Shown: positions 1 to 10,941, counted from the first letter of the stretch. The stretch is DNA of 64,000 bases from Methyloligella halotolerans (GCF_001708935.1 NZ_MASI01000001.1:248001-312000); one strand, 5' to 3'. Made by a program: numbers and translations. Notes: generated from the sequence alone by a model not told the origin.

Positions 1-727
1 GGGCGCGAGCGCACCAGCGCGACCGCTTCGTCGATGTCCTTGGCCATGCCGAGCGTGTCGGCGCGGATAACCTGGCCATGCTCCTGCAGATAGGCCGTCG
101 CCACATCGATGGAATTCTGGATGATGGATTTGGTGCGGTCCGAGAACCAATGGTCCAGGCCGCGATCCAGAGAGATGGTGGCGAAGATTGCCAGCAGGAT
201 GGCCGGGACCACGGCAATGACGCTGAACAGGCTCGCGATGCGGACGTGGAGCTGAGCGCCGGCCGTCTGGCGTCGCCTTGCCAGGAACAGCCCGGTCACC
301 TGCCAGGCCAGCACGGCAACCATGGCGAGCACCAGGCGCCGTTGATCATCAGCACGCCGATCACGACCTCGTGGCTCGGCACGATCGGAGTCAGCCCGGT
401 CAGGATGAGATAGGTGGCGAGGCCCGAGATGAGCGACAGCACCATGGTGATGAGGCCGAGGGTGAAGGCGATGCGGCGCGAGACGCGCCGTCTATGGCGC
501 CTGCCGGCGATCTTGCCTGTGACCTTGCCGGCGGTGCCGGCCGTGTCCTCTGTCGAGTTTTCCGGTGATGGTTGCGAGGCGGCGCTTTCAGAGCCGGTTT
601 CGTCCAAGGCAGGATCCTCAGACGTTTCGGCAGCGGCATCGTCGCGGGCCTGGTCGGCGTCGGCGTCCCCTCGGGCGTCTCGCTTGGTGACGGCGTTGCG
701 TAGTCTCTGAAAAACGCTACTCACCAC
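1..727 (-). CDS. ntrY: NtrY-like nitrogen-regulation sensor kinase, N-terminal part, frameshifted
   Basis: Only the N-terminal part of this membrane sensor histidine kinase is in the window; the rest lies beyond base 1. The start at 727 gives a charged, Ala/Asp/Glu-rich cytoplasmic leader of about 75 residues, then a first membrane segment with the characteristic LTGLTPIVPSHEVV stretch of alphaproteobacterial NtrY. The frame closes early near 296. The neighbouring frame continues exactly as the family should (LVLAMVAVLAWQVTGLFLAR, then IASLFSVIAVVPAILLAIFA and GLDHWFSDRTKSII). One G is missing from the plus-strand run near 334-338. NtrY works with NtrX, not visible here. It lies downstream of ntrB-ntrC, the usual order. 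The break is probably a sequence error; the identification is firm from context and motifs. Confidence 0.85.
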
Positions 728-807
728 TCCCCCAACCTGCCTCTGCTAGCAAACGGCCAAAACGCATATGGGGCGCGAAAAAGGTCCGTCAGGAAATGCG
801 ATTCGGA

Positions 808-826
808 CAGCGGTAACCATCCGCTG
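808..826. other. Small inverted repeat between ntrC and ntrY
   Basis: CAGCGG at 808-813 and CCGCTG at 821-826 can form a 6-bp stem with a 7-nt loop. It lies in the 193-bp gap after the ntrC stop (921) and before the ntrY start (727). No U-run follows on either strand, so a terminator role is only a guess. Confidence 0.25.
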
Positions 827-920
827 ACGCAGCCCTGATGCAATAAGATCACATTGTGGCGCTTTGGCGACTGGCGAGCAGATTTTCCCAGTCTTTCGCT
901 TCATCCACAGCTTATTCGCT

Positions 921-2363
<1,443 letters not shown>

Positions 2364-2365
2364 GC

Positions 2366-3523
2366 TCAATCCTGGCCGTTTTCTTTGTTTTGGTTGGGTA
2401 CGAGATCGCCTTCCGCCGCCGGCATGAGGGTGCGGAACACCGTCATCTTCGGTCGGGAGTCGCATTCGATGATGCCGCCATGGTCGTTCACGATCTTGGC
2501 CACCAGGGCGAGGCCCAGCCCGGAGCCGGTCTGCTTGGTGGTCACGAACGGATCGAACAAATTGGGCATGAGGTCCGGCGGGATGCCCGAGCCGTTGTCC
2601 TCCACGGAGATCTCCAGCGGGAGGCTTACCCGAGACCGGCCGCCCTGGAGCGACAGACGCACGCCGGGGCGGAATGCCGTCGACAGGGTGATCTGGCCGT
2701 CGGCCTGATCGTCACCGATCGCCTCCACGGCGTTCTTGATCAGGTTGAGATAGACCTGCACCAGCTTGTCGCGATTGCCAGGAACCGGCGGCAGGGACGG
2801 GTCGTAGTTCTCGACGATCTTCACCCGGCGGGCGAAGCCATTGACGGCGATCTGCTTCACATGGTCCAGCACGTCATGGATGTTGACGGGCTCGCGCTCC
2901 AGGGGACGCTCGTCGCCGAAGATCTCGACCCGGTCCACCAGCTTCAGGATGCGGTCGGATTCGTTGCAGATAAGCTGGGTCAGCGCGCGATCGGCTTCGT
3001 CTGTGTTGGTCTCCAGGAGCTGCGCTGCCCCCCTTATTCCGGAGAGCGGGTTCTTTATCTCGTGGGCCAGTATGGCGGCCAGCGCGGATACGGAGCGCGC
3101 GGCACCGCGGTGGTTGAGCTGGCGCTCGATCATCTGGGCGATGGAGCGCTGCTGGAGCATGATCAGCACCTTGCCCGGCGCATCGGGCACGGGACCGGCA
3201 TAGAGGTCCACCAGCTTGGGCGCGTCGAGCCGGAACGAGGACAGCTCGACACCGTACTCGTTGACCGTGCTGCCGGTCCGCTGGACCTGTTCGGCGAGCG
3301 AAATCACCGGGCTGCCAAAGGCGACGACATCCTCGAGCGTATGCCGGCTTAGCACGGCAATGCTCATTTGGAAAAAGTCTTCCGCTGCGCTATTGGCGTA
3401 TTCGACCTGAAGATTATCACCCACCACGAGGAGCGGATGCGGGAGAGCGCCCAAAAGCGCTTCGAGCGAATAGCTGGACGTGCCGGCCGTTTCGGATGCC
3501 GACTGTTTACTCAAGGCCTGCAA
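2366..3523 (-). CDS. ntrB: Nitrogen sensor histidine kinase NtrB (GlnL)
   Basis: Cytoplasmic PAS-containing histidine kinase that phosphorylates NtrC, normally controlled by PII. It shows an N-terminal PAS region ([19 protein letters not shown]), the H-box [18 protein letters not shown] with the phosphorylated His, an N-box ([11 protein letters not shown]), and G-boxes ([21 protein letters not shown]). No ATG lies near the expected start. I chose TTG at 3523, which has GAGGGG about 10 bases upstream and gives 385 residues, a normal NtrB length. A TTG at 3649 would add 42 residues that do not look like the family. It is divergent from ispDF and first in an ntrB-ntrC transcript. The exact start is uncertain; the identity is not. 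Confidence 0.92.
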   Translation of the reverse strand: MQALSKQSASETAGTSSYSLEALLGALPHPLLVVGDNLQVEYANSAAEDFFQMSIAVLSRHTLEDVVAFGSPVISLAEQVQRTGSTVNEYGVELSSFRLDAPKLVDLYAGPVPDAPGKVLIMLQQRSIAQMIERQLNHRGAARSVSALAAILAHEIKNPLSGIRGAAQLLETNTDEADRALTQLICNESDRILKLVDRVEIFGDERPLEREPVNIHDVLDHVKQIAVNGFARRVKIVENYDPSLPPVPGNRDKLVQVYLNLIKNAVEAIGDDQADGQITLSTAFRPGVRLSLQGGRSRVSLPLEISVEDNGSGIPPDLMPNLFDPFVTTKQTGSGLGLALVAKIVNDHGGIIECDSRPKMTVFRTLMPAAEGDLVPNQNKENGQD

Positions 3524-3691
3524 TAGGACGGTACCCCTCGACCCGCTATGGTGCACAAATTTTGCGCAAGACTGCGTAATGACATTTAATTGGGCACGAT
3601 ACGCAGGTTTGTGCCGCGGAGCAACACGGCAATCATGCGGCTGCGACAATGTGCTTAACGGCTTGAAATTGAAGGCGAAGGGGGAGTTTTT

Positions 3692-4906
3692 GTGAGAGTT
3701 GCAGCGTTAATCGTGGCCGCCGGGCGTGGCCGTAGAGCGCTCCAGTCCGCCGGCACGGCGGCTCCGTCCGATTCCGGAGCGGACGAGACGCCGAAGCAAT
3801 ATCGCCAAATCGGCGGTGCGCCGATGCTGTCGCACGCCATCAAGGCGTTCAGCGCCCACGAGGCCGTGACGGATGTGCTGGTGGTGATCCATGAAGGGGA
3901 TCAGGAGCGTTACGATGGGATCGCAGCGGGTCTTGAGGGCGCTCTGGACAAGCTGCGTCCGGCGGTGGTCGGCGGATCCCATCGGCAGGATTCGGTGCGC
4001 TCGGGGCTCGAGGCCTTGGCGGCGGATGCGCCGGATCAGGTGCTGATCCACGATGCGGCGCGGCCGTTCGTCGATGCGGCGCTGATCCAGCGGGTGGTGG
4101 AAAGCCTGAAGACCACCATGGGCGCCCTTCCCTGCTTGCCGGTCACCGATACGCTGAAGCGGAGCAAGAACGGCATCGTGACCGAGACCGTGGACCGGGC
4201 CGGGCTGTGGCGTGCGCAGACGCCCCAAGGCTTCCGGTTCCAGGACATTCTCGATGCGCACCGGGCGGCGGTGGGCCTCAGCATGAATTTCACCGACGAT
4301 GCGTCGATCGCGGAGTGGTACGGACTGCCGGTCGCTCAGGTCGAAGGCTCGGAGGCCAATCAGAAAGTGACGACCAATGAGGATTTCGTTTTGGCGGAGG
4401 CACGATTGACGGGAACGACCCGGCTGGACGGCTTGCGGGTCGGGTCCGGCTACGACGTGCACGCTTTCGGCGACGGCGATGCGGTGGTTCTGGGGGGCGT
4501 TTCGATCCCTCACGACAAGGCATTGTCCGGCCATAGCGATGCGGATGTCGTGCTGCATGCGCTGACCGACGCCCTGCTCGGCGCCATCGGCGACGGCGAT
4601 ATCGGCATGCATTTTCCGCCATCGGACGCCCAATGGGCGGGGGCGGATTCGGCCGTCTTCATCACCGAGGCCCTGCGCCGTGTGACCGAGCGCGGCGGGC
4701 GGGTGATCAATGCGGACGTGACGATCCTCTGCGAAGCGCCGAAGATCGGCCCTCACAGGGATGCGATGCGCAGCCGCATTGCGGAGCTGCTCGGCGTGAC
4801 CTTGGATCGTATCGGCGTCAAGGCGACGACCCAGGAGGGCCTCGGCGCAATCGGCCGGGGCGAAGGGATCGCGGCCATGGCGACGGTGACGATCAGCCTG
4901 ATGTGA
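3692..4906 (+). CDS. ispDF: Bifunctional IspD/IspF, MEP isoprenoid pathway
   Basis: Fused enzyme of the MEP pathway. The N-terminal half (about 1-235) is 2-C-methyl-D-erythritol 4-phosphate cytidylyltransferase, with the nucleotide loop [11 protein letters not shown] and the HDAARPFV motif. The C-terminal half (about 245-404) is 2-C-methyl-D-erythritol 2,4-cyclodiphosphate synthase, with the metal-binding GYDVHAF and [10 protein letters not shown]. The fusion is common in alphaproteobacteria, and 404 residues is the expected size. Translation begins at GTG 3692, with AGGGGGAG about 6 bases upstream. The substrate feeding its pathway is made by Dxr, also in this window at 48-49 kb. No E2/E3 or dus gene intervenes; cinA follows five bases after the stop. 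Confidence 0.95.
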   Translation: MRVAALIVAAGRGRRALQSAGTAAPSDSGADETPKQYRQIGGAPMLSHAIKAFSAHEAVTDVLVVIHEGDQERYDGIAAGLEGALDKLRPAVVGGSHRQDSVRSGLEALAADAPDQVLIHDAARPFVDAALIQRVVESLKTTMGALPCLPVTDTLKRSKNGIVTETVDRAGLWRAQTPQGFRFQDILDAHRAAVGLSMNFTDDASIAEWYGLPVAQVEGSEANQKVTTNEDFVLAEARLTGTTRLDGLRVGSGYDVHAFGDGDAVVLGGVSIPHDKALSGHSDADVVLHALTDALLGAIGDGDIGMHFPPSDAQWAGADSAVFITEALRRVTERGGRVINADVTILCEAPKIGPHRDAMRSRIAELLGVTLDRIGVKATTQEGLGAIGRGEGIAAMATVTISLM

Positions 4907-4911
4907 CGGAC

Positions 4912-5436
4912 ATGCATAGCGACCTGGACCAGACGGAAACTATCTGCATCGGCGAGAGCCTGGAGACCCAGGCGACGGCCGTTCTCGACCGCGCGAAGGC
5001 ACTCGGGCTGCAGATGGCGTTTGCCGAATCCTGCACCGGCGGCTTATTGGCCGGTACGCTTACGGCCATCCCGGGCTCCTCGGCGGTGGTGGACCGGTGC
5101 TACGTCACCTATTCCAACCGGGCGAAGACGGAGATGTTAGGCGTCCCGGCAGAGCTGATCGCGGCGGAAGGCGCTGTCAGCAAGGCGGTGTCGTTCGCCA
5201 TGCTGGAAGGCGTGCTCGAACGCTCCGGCGCCGATGTCGGGCTTTCGATCACCGGCATCGCGGGGCCCGGCGGCCAGGAGACCGAAAAGCCGGTGGGACT
5301 GGTCTATCTCGCCGCGGCGCGGCGCGGGGAGCAGCCGATTTCGGAGCGCATGCTGTTCGGCGATGCCGGCCGCACGGAGGTCCGCTCTCTGAGCGTGGAC
5401 CGGGCGCTCAAGCTTCTCGCCTCGATTCTCGACTAA
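4912..5436 (+). CDS. pncC: CinA C-terminal domain protein (nicotinamide-nucleotide amidase PncC)
   Basis: Stand-alone CinA C-terminal domain of 174 residues. The family deamidates nicotinamide mononucleotide to nicotinate mononucleotide in pyridine nucleotide recycling. It contains the conserved FAESCTGGLLAGTLTAIPGSS block and the GITGIAGPGG-type loop (here SITGIAGPGGQETEKPVG). The N-terminal molybdopterin-binding-like domain of full-length CinA is absent, as is usual in this gene neighbourhood. The ATG at 4912 starts five bases after the ispDF stop, so the two genes are probably one transcript. It ends 23 bases from the convergent START-domain gene. Confidence 0.88.
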   Translation: MHSDLDQTETICIGESLETQATAVLDRAKALGLQMAFAESCTGGLLAGTLTAIPGSSAVVDRCYVTYSNRAKTEMLGVPAELIAAEGAVSKAVSFAMLEGVLERSGADVGLSITGIAGPGGQETEKPVGLVYLAAARRGEQPISERMLFGDAGRTEVRSLSVDRALKLLASILD

Positions 5437-5459
5437 AGTCCGCGCTCCTGCACCAAAGG

Positions 5460-5939
5460 CTACGCGCCGATAGCGCGCGGCTTCATGGAGGGCGGTCCGT
5501 AGATCTGATTCGCGCGCTCCTCGAAGGCCTCGGAATATTTGCGAACCGCCTTGGCGAACAACCCGCCCATCATTCGCTCGAGCATGCGCGAGCGAAAGCT
5601 GTAGCGGATGAAGAAATGGATGTCGCAGGACGTGTCGGTCAGCGGCATGAAGCGCCAGCGGTTCTCCAGAAAGGAGAACGGGCCGTCGAGATATTCCACC
5701 AGGATGAGCCGGTCCGCCGGATCGAGCACCACCTCGGTGGTGAAGCTCTCCCGGATCAGCTTGTAGCCGACCTGCATCTTGGCGATGAGCACACGCTTGT
5801 CGTTGCGCTCTTCGGTGCTGACGATCTTCAAATCCTCGCAGAGCGGCAGATAGCCGGGGTATTTCTCGATGTCGGCCACCAGATCGAACATGTTGCGGGC
5901 GGAGTGGCCGACGCGGTGAGTGACCTCGTAAGTGTGCAT
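5460..5939 (-). CDS. Coenzyme Q-binding START-like protein (COQ10/RatA family)
   Basis: A 159-residue SRPBCC/START-fold protein. The sequence MHTYEVTHRVGHSARNMFDLVADIEKYP and the later FLENRWRF and FFIRYSFRSRML segments match the COQ10/RatA family, whose members bind ubiquinone or similar hydrophobic ligands to support respiration. It sits 27 bases downstream of lipA in the same direction, a pairing that is conserved in Hyphomicrobiales. No toxin activity should be assumed despite the RatA homology. Complete and of normal length. Confidence 0.85.
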   Translation of the reverse strand: MHTYEVTHRVGHSARNMFDLVADIEKYPGYLPLCEDLKIVSTEERNDKRVLIAKMQVGYKLIRESFTTEVVLDPADRLILVEYLDGPFSFLENRWRFMPLTDTSCDIHFFIRYSFRSRMLERMMGGLFAKAVRKYSEAFEERANQIYGPPSMKPRAIGA

Positions 5940-5966
5940 GCCGGGATATTCGTTTGTGTTGTCGGT

Positions 5967-6944
5967 TCAGCTGCGGAGCGTCGCTTCGCGGGCGGCCCGG
6001 AGCTTCGCGAAGTCCTCGCCCGCGTGGAAGGACGAGCGGGTGAGTGGGCTGGCGGCCACGAGTAGAAAGCCCTTCTCGTAGGCCAGGTCCTTATAGCGCG
6101 CGAACGCTTCCGGGGTCACGTAGCGTTCGAGCGCCGCGTGCTTCCGGGTGGGCTGGAGATATTGTCCGATGGTAAGGAAATCGATATCCGCTTCGCGCAT
6201 GTCGTCCATCACGGCGAAGACCTGCTCATCGGTCTCGCCCAGTCCCACCATGATGCCGGACTTGGTGAAGGCCGCCGGATCGCGGCGTTTGACGTTTTTC
6301 AGCAGATCCAGGGAGTGGCGATAATCGGCGCCGGGGCGGATGCGCCGGTAAAGCTCCGGCACGGTCTCCAGGTTGTGATTGAAGACATCGGGCTTCGCGG
6401 CGATGACCGTCTCCAGAGCCCCTTCTTTCTTCCGGAAATCCGGGGTGAGGACCTCAACGGTGGTGGCGGGCGCATATCGGCGGATCGCGGCGATGGTCTC
6501 GGCAAAATGACGTGCGCCGCCATCCTTCAGATCGTCCCGGTCGACGGAGGTGATGACGATATGCTCCAAGCCGAGATCGCCGGCCGCCCGGCCGACGCGC
6601 TCCGGTTCCTCGGAATCGAGAGCGTGGGGCTTGCCGGTGGCGACGTTGCAGAACGCGCAGGCGCGGGTGCAGATCTCGCCGAGGATCATGAAGGTCGCGT
6701 GGCGCCTGTCCCAGCATTCGCCGATATTGGGACAGGCGGCCTCTTCGCAGACCGTATGGAGCCCATGGCTCTGGACGATCTTCCGGGTCTCCCGGAACGC
6801 TTCTCCCCCCGGCGCCCTCACGCGGATCCAGGAAGGTTTGGGTACCGCTGGCGTGTCCGGAAGGCGCATCTTCTCGGGATGGCGCGGGCGTGGGGAGTCC
6901 GGCCTTGGCCCTCTTCCTCCTCGCCTGTCGATCAACGTCACCAT
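5967..6944 (-). CDS. lipA: Lipoyl synthase LipA
   Basis: Radical-SAM enzyme that inserts two sulfurs into protein-bound octanoyl groups to make the lipoyl cofactor of PDH and other 2-oxoacid dehydrogenases. The radical-SAM cluster motif [10 protein letters not shown] is visible. The auxiliary-cluster cysteines are in [12 protein letters not shown], and the C-terminal [10 protein letters not shown] supplies the Ser ligand. The ATG at 6944 ([10 protein letters not shown]) gives 325 residues, the usual size; an upstream extension to 7022 is not family-like. It is encoded near pdhA-pdhB-pdhC, so the complex and its cofactor enzyme are neighbours. In related genomes lpd normally lies between pdhC and lipA; here it does not. 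Confidence 0.96.
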   Translation of the reverse strand: MVTLIDRRGGRGPRPDSPRPRHPEKMRLPDTPAVPKPSWIRVRAPGGEAFRETRKIVQSHGLHTVCEEAACPNIGECWDRRHATFMILGEICTRACAFCNVATGKPHALDSEEPERVGRAAGDLGLEHIVITSVDRDDLKDGGARHFAETIAAIRRYAPATTVEVLTPDFRKKEGALETVIAAKPDVFNHNLETVPELYRRIRPGADYRHSLDLLKNVKRRDPAAFTKSGIMVGLGETDEQVFAVMDDMREADIDFLTIGQYLQPTRKHAALERYVTPEAFARYKDLAYEKGFLLVAASPLTRSSFHAGEDFAKLRAAREATLRS

Positions 6945-7065
6945 GGACAATCCATCCCGGCTTCGCTCGGGAAGCCGTCTCCGCGGACACCGAGGGGGAA
7001 TACTCCCGCTTCGGCCAATCAAACTATAGGCTCAACGCGGCTAAGGCGTATACCGGCCTCGACGT

Positions 7066-7476
7066 CTACTGGACCACGAGCTTGCGGACCACTAGCCACT
7101 GGGCGACCACCGCTATGAGCGGCGGCGCCCATATCACGAGCACGGTCCTCATCCAGCGATACGGGTCGTCCGCAAGTCCCCAATACGTCTCCGAACGCGA
7201 GACGATAAAGCAGACCGCAAGGACCAGCAGCAGGAGGCCGCATGCCCAGTCGGCCGCGCTGCGCTTTCTGAAGATAATAAGCGCGAGGGCAAACGCCAAA
7301 AGGCCTGTGCCTGCGGCTATCAATGTTGCGGAGACGCCGATCGCCGCCTCGATATTGCAGCTAAGCTGCTCGCCACTACAGGGCAGAAGATCGGCCGCAA
7401 AGGTGAGAGCCAGGCCGAGACCACCGGCCAGGACTGCCGCTGCGGGAACCGCGATGATCAGAGCTCTGGCGCGCAT
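7066..7476 (-). CDS. Small four-helix membrane protein, unknown function
   Basis: Predicted 136-residue integral membrane protein. Four hydrophobic segments are visible: ALIIAVPAAAVLAGGLGLAL; a second around IGVSATLIAAGTGLLAFALA; WACGLLLLVLAVCFIVS; and VLVIWAPPLIAVVAQWLVV. The first loop holds two cysteines (LPCSGEQLSC). The ATG at 7476 lies 11 bases after the GNAT stop and is preferred over an upstream in-frame start that would run into that gene. I do not recognise the family. Position between a GNAT gene and lipA, same strand, suggests co-transcription with the pdh cluster but says nothing about function. Confidence 0.6.
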   Translation of the reverse strand: MRARALIIAVPAAAVLAGGLGLALTFAADLLPCSGEQLSCNIEAAIGVSATLIAAGTGLLAFALALIIFRKRSAADWACGLLLLVLAVCFIVSRSETYWGLADDPYRWMRTVLVIWAPPLIAVVAQWLVVRKLVVQ

Positions 7477-7487
7477 GGCGCACGATC

Positions 7488-8087
7488 CTAGGGAGCCGTC
7501 TCCGGCGCTTTCACCATCAACACCCATTCGCCGCGATGGGTCCATTCGGCCGGCGGGTGAGCCTCCTGGCGGGCGCTTTCGACGTATCCCGCGCGCTCGT
7601 ATAGCCGGGCGGCGCCCTGGTTCCAGCTTCCGACGATGACACTCAAGGTCGCCGCTCCCGCTTCGCGCGCCTTTTCGTCGGCGACCGCCAACAGACCTTC
7701 GCCCACGCCCCGCCGGCGGAATTCCGGGAAGGTGGCGAGGACGTTCACATACCAGGAGCCCGGCGCCTGCGCTTCGAGCTTGACCATCGGCCGCAGCAGC
7801 TCCGGCAGCTCGTCCAGATTGCCCAGCTCGTAGGGATCGTCGAGCGGGTAGCCGATCAGCGTGCCGGCGATCTCATCGTCCAGTTCGGCGATGATGGCGT
7901 TGCGGTATGAGAACCCGCCCTCCTCCCGCCTGGCACGGTAGCGGCCGAACTCGAGCACCGACTGGCCGGGTGCCTTCAGGCCGCGCCAGAGAAACGCGGG
8001 AAGGCCCTCGCCGGCGATGTCGATAAGGACGGCGAGCGCGGAAGAATCGGCAAGTGTTGCTGGGCGGTAATCGATGTCCGATGTCAT
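7488..8087 (-). CDS. GNAT-family N-acetyltransferase
   Basis: A 199-residue GCN5-related acetyltransferase. The acetyl-CoA-binding segment is visible: VNVLATFPEFRRRGVGEGLL contains the R-x-x-G-x-G/A loop, followed by VIVGSWNQGAARLYERAGYVE, the typical motif B. The acceptor substrate cannot be told from sequence; small-molecule or protein N-acetylation are both possible. The ATG at 8087 lies 9 bases beyond the pdhC stop with AGGG upstream, so it is probably the next gene of the pdh transcript. It occupies the position where lpd is found in many relatives. Confidence 0.85.
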   Translation of the reverse strand: MTSDIDYRPATLADSSALAVLIDIAGEGLPAFLWRGLKAPGQSVLEFGRYRARREEGGFSYRNAIIAELDDEIAGTLIGYPLDDPYELGNLDELPELLRPMVKLEAQAPGSWYVNVLATFPEFRRRGVGEGLLAVADEKAREAGAATLSVIVGSWNQGAARLYERAGYVESARQEAHPPAEWTHRGEWVLMVKAPETAP

Positions 8088-8096
8088 GAGACGACC

Positions 8097-9001
8097 CTAG
8101 ATCAGCATCATGACGGGATCTTCCACGAAAGACTTGAAGGCGGCGAGAAGCTTGGCGCCGAGAACGCCGTCGATCACCCGGTGGTCGCAGGAGAGGGTCA
8201 CAGACATGGTCGTGACCGTGGCGATACCCTCACCCCGCGGAACGAGCTGCTTCTCGCCCTTACCGACGGCGAGGATGCTGGCCTGAGGCGGGTTGATGAT
8301 CGCCGAGAAGCGCTTGATGCCGTACATGCCGAGATTGGAGATGGCGGTCACGCCGCCCTGATATTCATGCGGGGCGAGCCGTTTGGACCGTGCGCGCTTG
8401 GCCAGGTCCTTCATCTCCACGGAGATCTCCCGCAAGGATTTGCTGTCCGCATCGCGCAGGACCGGCGTGTGAAGGCCGCCCTCCTCCAGGGCCACGGCCA
8501 CCCCGATGTCCGAGGCCTTATGGAAGAGCATGCCGCCGTCGGTCCAGGTCGCGTTGCTTTCGGCACCTTTTGCAGGGCGAGCGCCATGGCCTTGATCAGG
8601 AAGTCGTTCACGGAGACGCGAAACTTGTCCGGGCCTTCGGAGGGTGAGGCCGCGTTGACCTTCTTGCGGGTGGCCAGCAGCGCGTCGAGCTCGCAATCCA
8701 CGGTCAGGTAGAAATGGGGGATGGTCGCCTTTGCCTGGGTCAGCTTCTCGGCGATCATCCGGGCCATGGTGGAATGTTCGACCCGGTCGTAGCCGTCCGG
8801 CTCGTAGAGGGCGAGGATCGTCTCGTCGGATAGGGCTTGCGGCGCGGCGGCGGTTGTCGCGGTTGGCGGCTGCTTCGGCGCGCCCTCGATGTCGCGGGCG
8901 ATGATGCGTCCGTTCGGGCCGGACCCCGTCAGGCGCGCCAGATCGATCCCCTGCTCTTTCGCGAGGCGCTTGGCGTAGGGCGATGCGATCAGGCGGTCCA
9001 T
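8097..9001 (-). CDS. pdhC: Dihydrolipoamide acetyltransferase (PDH E2) without lipoyl domain, frameshifted
   Basis: E2 core of pyruvate dehydrogenase. Starting at ATG 9001 (MDRLIASPYAKRLAKEQG) the protein opens directly with the peripheral-subunit-binding domain (DLARLTGSGPNGRIIARDIE), then a linker and the catalytic acetyltransferase domain ending with the HRVIDG active-site motif. No lipoyl domain precedes it; the bases upstream code for another protein. The frame is broken at 8560/8561: restoring one C on the plus strand joins ALQKVP to ESNATWTDGGMLFHK, and the span (905 bases) is then exactly 301 codons plus stop. The break is likely a sequence error, but the missing lipoyl domain is not explained by it. 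Swinging-arm function would have to come from the lipoyl domain on PdhB. Confidence 0.88.
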
Positions 9002-9009
9002 GGCGGTGC

Positions 9010-9495
9010 TCAGAGGTCCCTGGCGATCCACCAGGCCTCGGAGCGGAACTCCTGGGGCAAGGTGTCGAGGATTTGGTCGAGGATGCCGATGTCGGGGCCG
9101 AAGCGCTTTTCCGCTTCATCCATATAGGCGTCGCGTACCGAGCCCGGCAGCTTCTTGCCGGACCACGGGTCGAAGGGCAACGTCATACGGGACGGACCGC
9201 CGTCGAAGACCGGCATGCCGAACTCCCGGAACACGGGGTCGTAGGCGATGGGATGCTGCGGGTCGCAAGCCGACCAAAGGAGGTCGGGGAACTCCGCATA
9301 GAGCACAGAGCGGCGCGGATCGAGGCCGAAGGCGTGACGCACCGCGGCCTTATGGCCGGCCATGATGGCGAACATCCCTTCCCAGATCTCGTCCCAGCCG
9401 GCCTCGTCGCGATGGAATGCGGCCAGGCGCTCGATCGCCGTCAGATTGGACTCGATTTCCTGGGCGAACTCGTCGTCTGTCAGGTTGCGGGTCAT
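9010..9495 (-). CDS. Unknown protein between pdhB and pdhC, resembles a cysteine-less zinc-ribbon family
   Basis: A 161-residue protein translated between pdhB (stop 9509) and pdhC (start 9001). Its C-terminal half reads YDPVFREFGMPVFDGG, then LPFDPWSGKKLPGSVRDAYM. This resembles small bacterial proteins (I believe DUF6980-like) that carry a CPWCGxxLP zinc knuckle followed by R-D and an acidic helix. Here both cysteines are replaced (DPWSGKKLP), so metal binding at that site is unlikely. The N-terminal half (about residues 1-60) is acidic and helical, with no motif I recognise. Tight packing (13 and 8 bases) indicates it belongs to the pdh operon. The family link is from memory of the motif and needs a profile search. 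Confidence 0.6.
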   Translation of the reverse strand: MTRNLTDDEFAQEIESNLTAIERLAAFHRDEAGWDEIWEGMFAIMAGHKAAVRHAFGLDPRRSVLYAEFPDLLWSACDPQHPIAYDPVFREFGMPVFDGGPSRMTLPFDPWSGKKLPGSVRDAYMDEAEKRFGPDIGILDQILDTLPQEFRSEAWWIARDL

Positions 9496-9508
9496 CGGTC
9501 GTCCTGCA

Positions 9509-10924
9509 TCAGTCTTTGTAGAGCACCTTCTTGGCCGCCGCGATCACCTGCTCTGTCCGCGGTAGGGCAAGCTTCTCCAGATTCGCGGCATAGGGCATCG
9601 GAACGTCGGCGCCGGAGACGGTGAGCGGCGGGGCGTCGAGATCGTCGAACCCCTCCTGGGTAACGCGCGCGCATATCTCCGATGCGATGGAGCAGACGGG
9701 CCAGCTCTCCTCGATTGCGACCAGGCGATGGGTCTTGGCGAGCGACGCCAGGATCGTCTCAAGATCGAGGGGGCGGAGGGAGCGCAAATCGATGATCTCC
9801 GCCTCGATGCCCTCCTCCGCAAGCTTATCGGCGGCCTCGATGGTGTAGGTCAGGCCGTGGGAATAGGAGACCAGGGTCACGTCCTTGCCTTCCCGCAGGA
9901 TGCGCGCCTTACCGATGGGCAGCACCCAGTCGTCGAGCTTCGGCACCTTGAACTGCTGGCCGTAGAGAATTTCGTTCTCCAGGAAGACGACGGGGTTCGG
10001 ATCTCGGATGGCGGCTTTAAGGAGCCCCTTGGCATCGGCGGCGCTATAGGGCGCGATCACCTTCAGCCCGGGCACGTGGGCATACCAGGACGCGTAATCC
10101 TGGCTGTGTTGGGCCGCGACCCGGGCGGCGGCGCCGTTGGGGCCGCGGAACACGATCGGGCAGCGCATCTGGCCCCCCGACATGTAATGGGTCTTGGCGG
10201 CGGAATTCACCACGTGGTCGATGGCCTGCATTGCGAAGTTCCAGGTCATGAACTCCACAATGGGCTTCAAGCCGGTGAAGGCTGCGCCGGCCCCGATGCC
10301 GGCGAAGGCATATTCGGTGATAGGCGTGTCCACGACGCGCTTCGGTCCGAACTCCTTCAACAGGCCTTGGGTCACCTTGTAGGCGCCCTGATACTCCGCG
10401 ACCTCCTCACCCAGGACGAAGACGTCGGGGTCGGCCCGCATTTCCTCGGCCATGGCGTCGCGCAAGGCTTCGCGAACCGTCTGGTCGACGAACTCGGTGC
10501 CTTCGGGAATCTTCGGGTCGGGGGCGATCTTCGGTTTGGGCGGTGCCTTGGCTTCGGGCTCTTTGTGGTCTGCCGGCTTAGGCTCCGGTGACGACTCGTT
10601 GGCCTGAGTTTCGCCGCTTGCTTCCGGCTCCGTCTGCTTTGGTTCCGGAGCTTCGGGAATTTTGATGTCGGAGGCGTCCTCGTCCTCGCCGAGCAGGATG
10701 GCGATGGGCTGGTTGACCGGAACGTGCTCCGTGCCTTCCGCGACCAGCAGCTTGCCGACCTTACCGTCGTCCAGGGCTTCGACCTCCATGGTCGCCTTGT
10801 CGGTCTCGATCTCGGCGATCACGTCGCCGGTCTTCACCGCATCGCCCTCCTTCACCAGCCATTTGGCGAGGGTGCCCTCCTCCATGGTGGGCGACAGGGC
10901 CGGCATCAGGACTTCTTGAGACAT
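9509..10924 (-). CDS. pdhB: Pyruvate dehydrogenase E1 beta with N-terminal lipoyl domain
   Basis: E1-beta subunit of pyruvate dehydrogenase, 471 residues. Residues 1-80 are a biotinyl/lipoyl domain ([21 protein letters not shown]) with the lipoylated Lys in [12 protein letters not shown] Glu/Pro/Lys-rich linker (about 80-135) follows. The transketolase-like beta core starts near [14 protein letters not shown] and includes [18 protein letters not shown] and the C-terminal transketolase domain. A lipoyl domain on E1-beta is known in alphaproteobacteria, but normally in addition to one on E2; here it is the only one visible in the operon. It lies 17 bases downstream of pdhA on the same strand. 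Confidence 0.95.
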   Translation of the reverse strand: MSQEVLMPALSPTMEEGTLAKWLVKEGDAVKTGDVIAEIETDKATMEVEALDDGKVGKLLVAEGTEHVPVNQPIAILLGEDEDASDIKIPEAPEPKQTEPEASGETQANESSPEPKPADHKEPEAKAPPKPKIAPDPKIPEGTEFVDQTVREALRDAMAEEMRADPDVFVLGEEVAEYQGAYKVTQGLLKEFGPKRVVDTPITEYAFAGIGAGAAFTGLKPIVEFMTWNFAMQAIDHVVNSAAKTHYMSGGQMRCPIVFRGPNGAAARVAAQHSQDYASWYAHVPGLKVIAPYSAADAKGLLKAAIRDPNPVVFLENEILYGQQFKVPKLDDWVLPIGKARILREGKDVTLVSYSHGLTYTIEAADKLAEEGIEAEIIDLRSLRPLDLETILASLAKTHRLVAIEESWPVCSIASEICARVTQEGFDDLDAPPLTVSGADVPMPYAANLEKLALPRTEQVIAAAKKVLYKD

Positions 10925-10941
10925 TGCGGCGCTTTGCAGCC

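Noticed and set aside
5460..5939. Toxin of a RatA-RatB toxin-antitoxin pair
   Set aside because: The fold and sequence fit the COQ10/START family next to lipA, and no RatB partner is adjacent; a housekeeping quinone-related role is more likely.
9002..9119. An N-terminal extension of pdhC up to 9119
   Set aside because: The extra sequence is an out-of-frame reading of the preceding unknown gene and its own upstream part before the frameshift; it contains no lipoyl domain.
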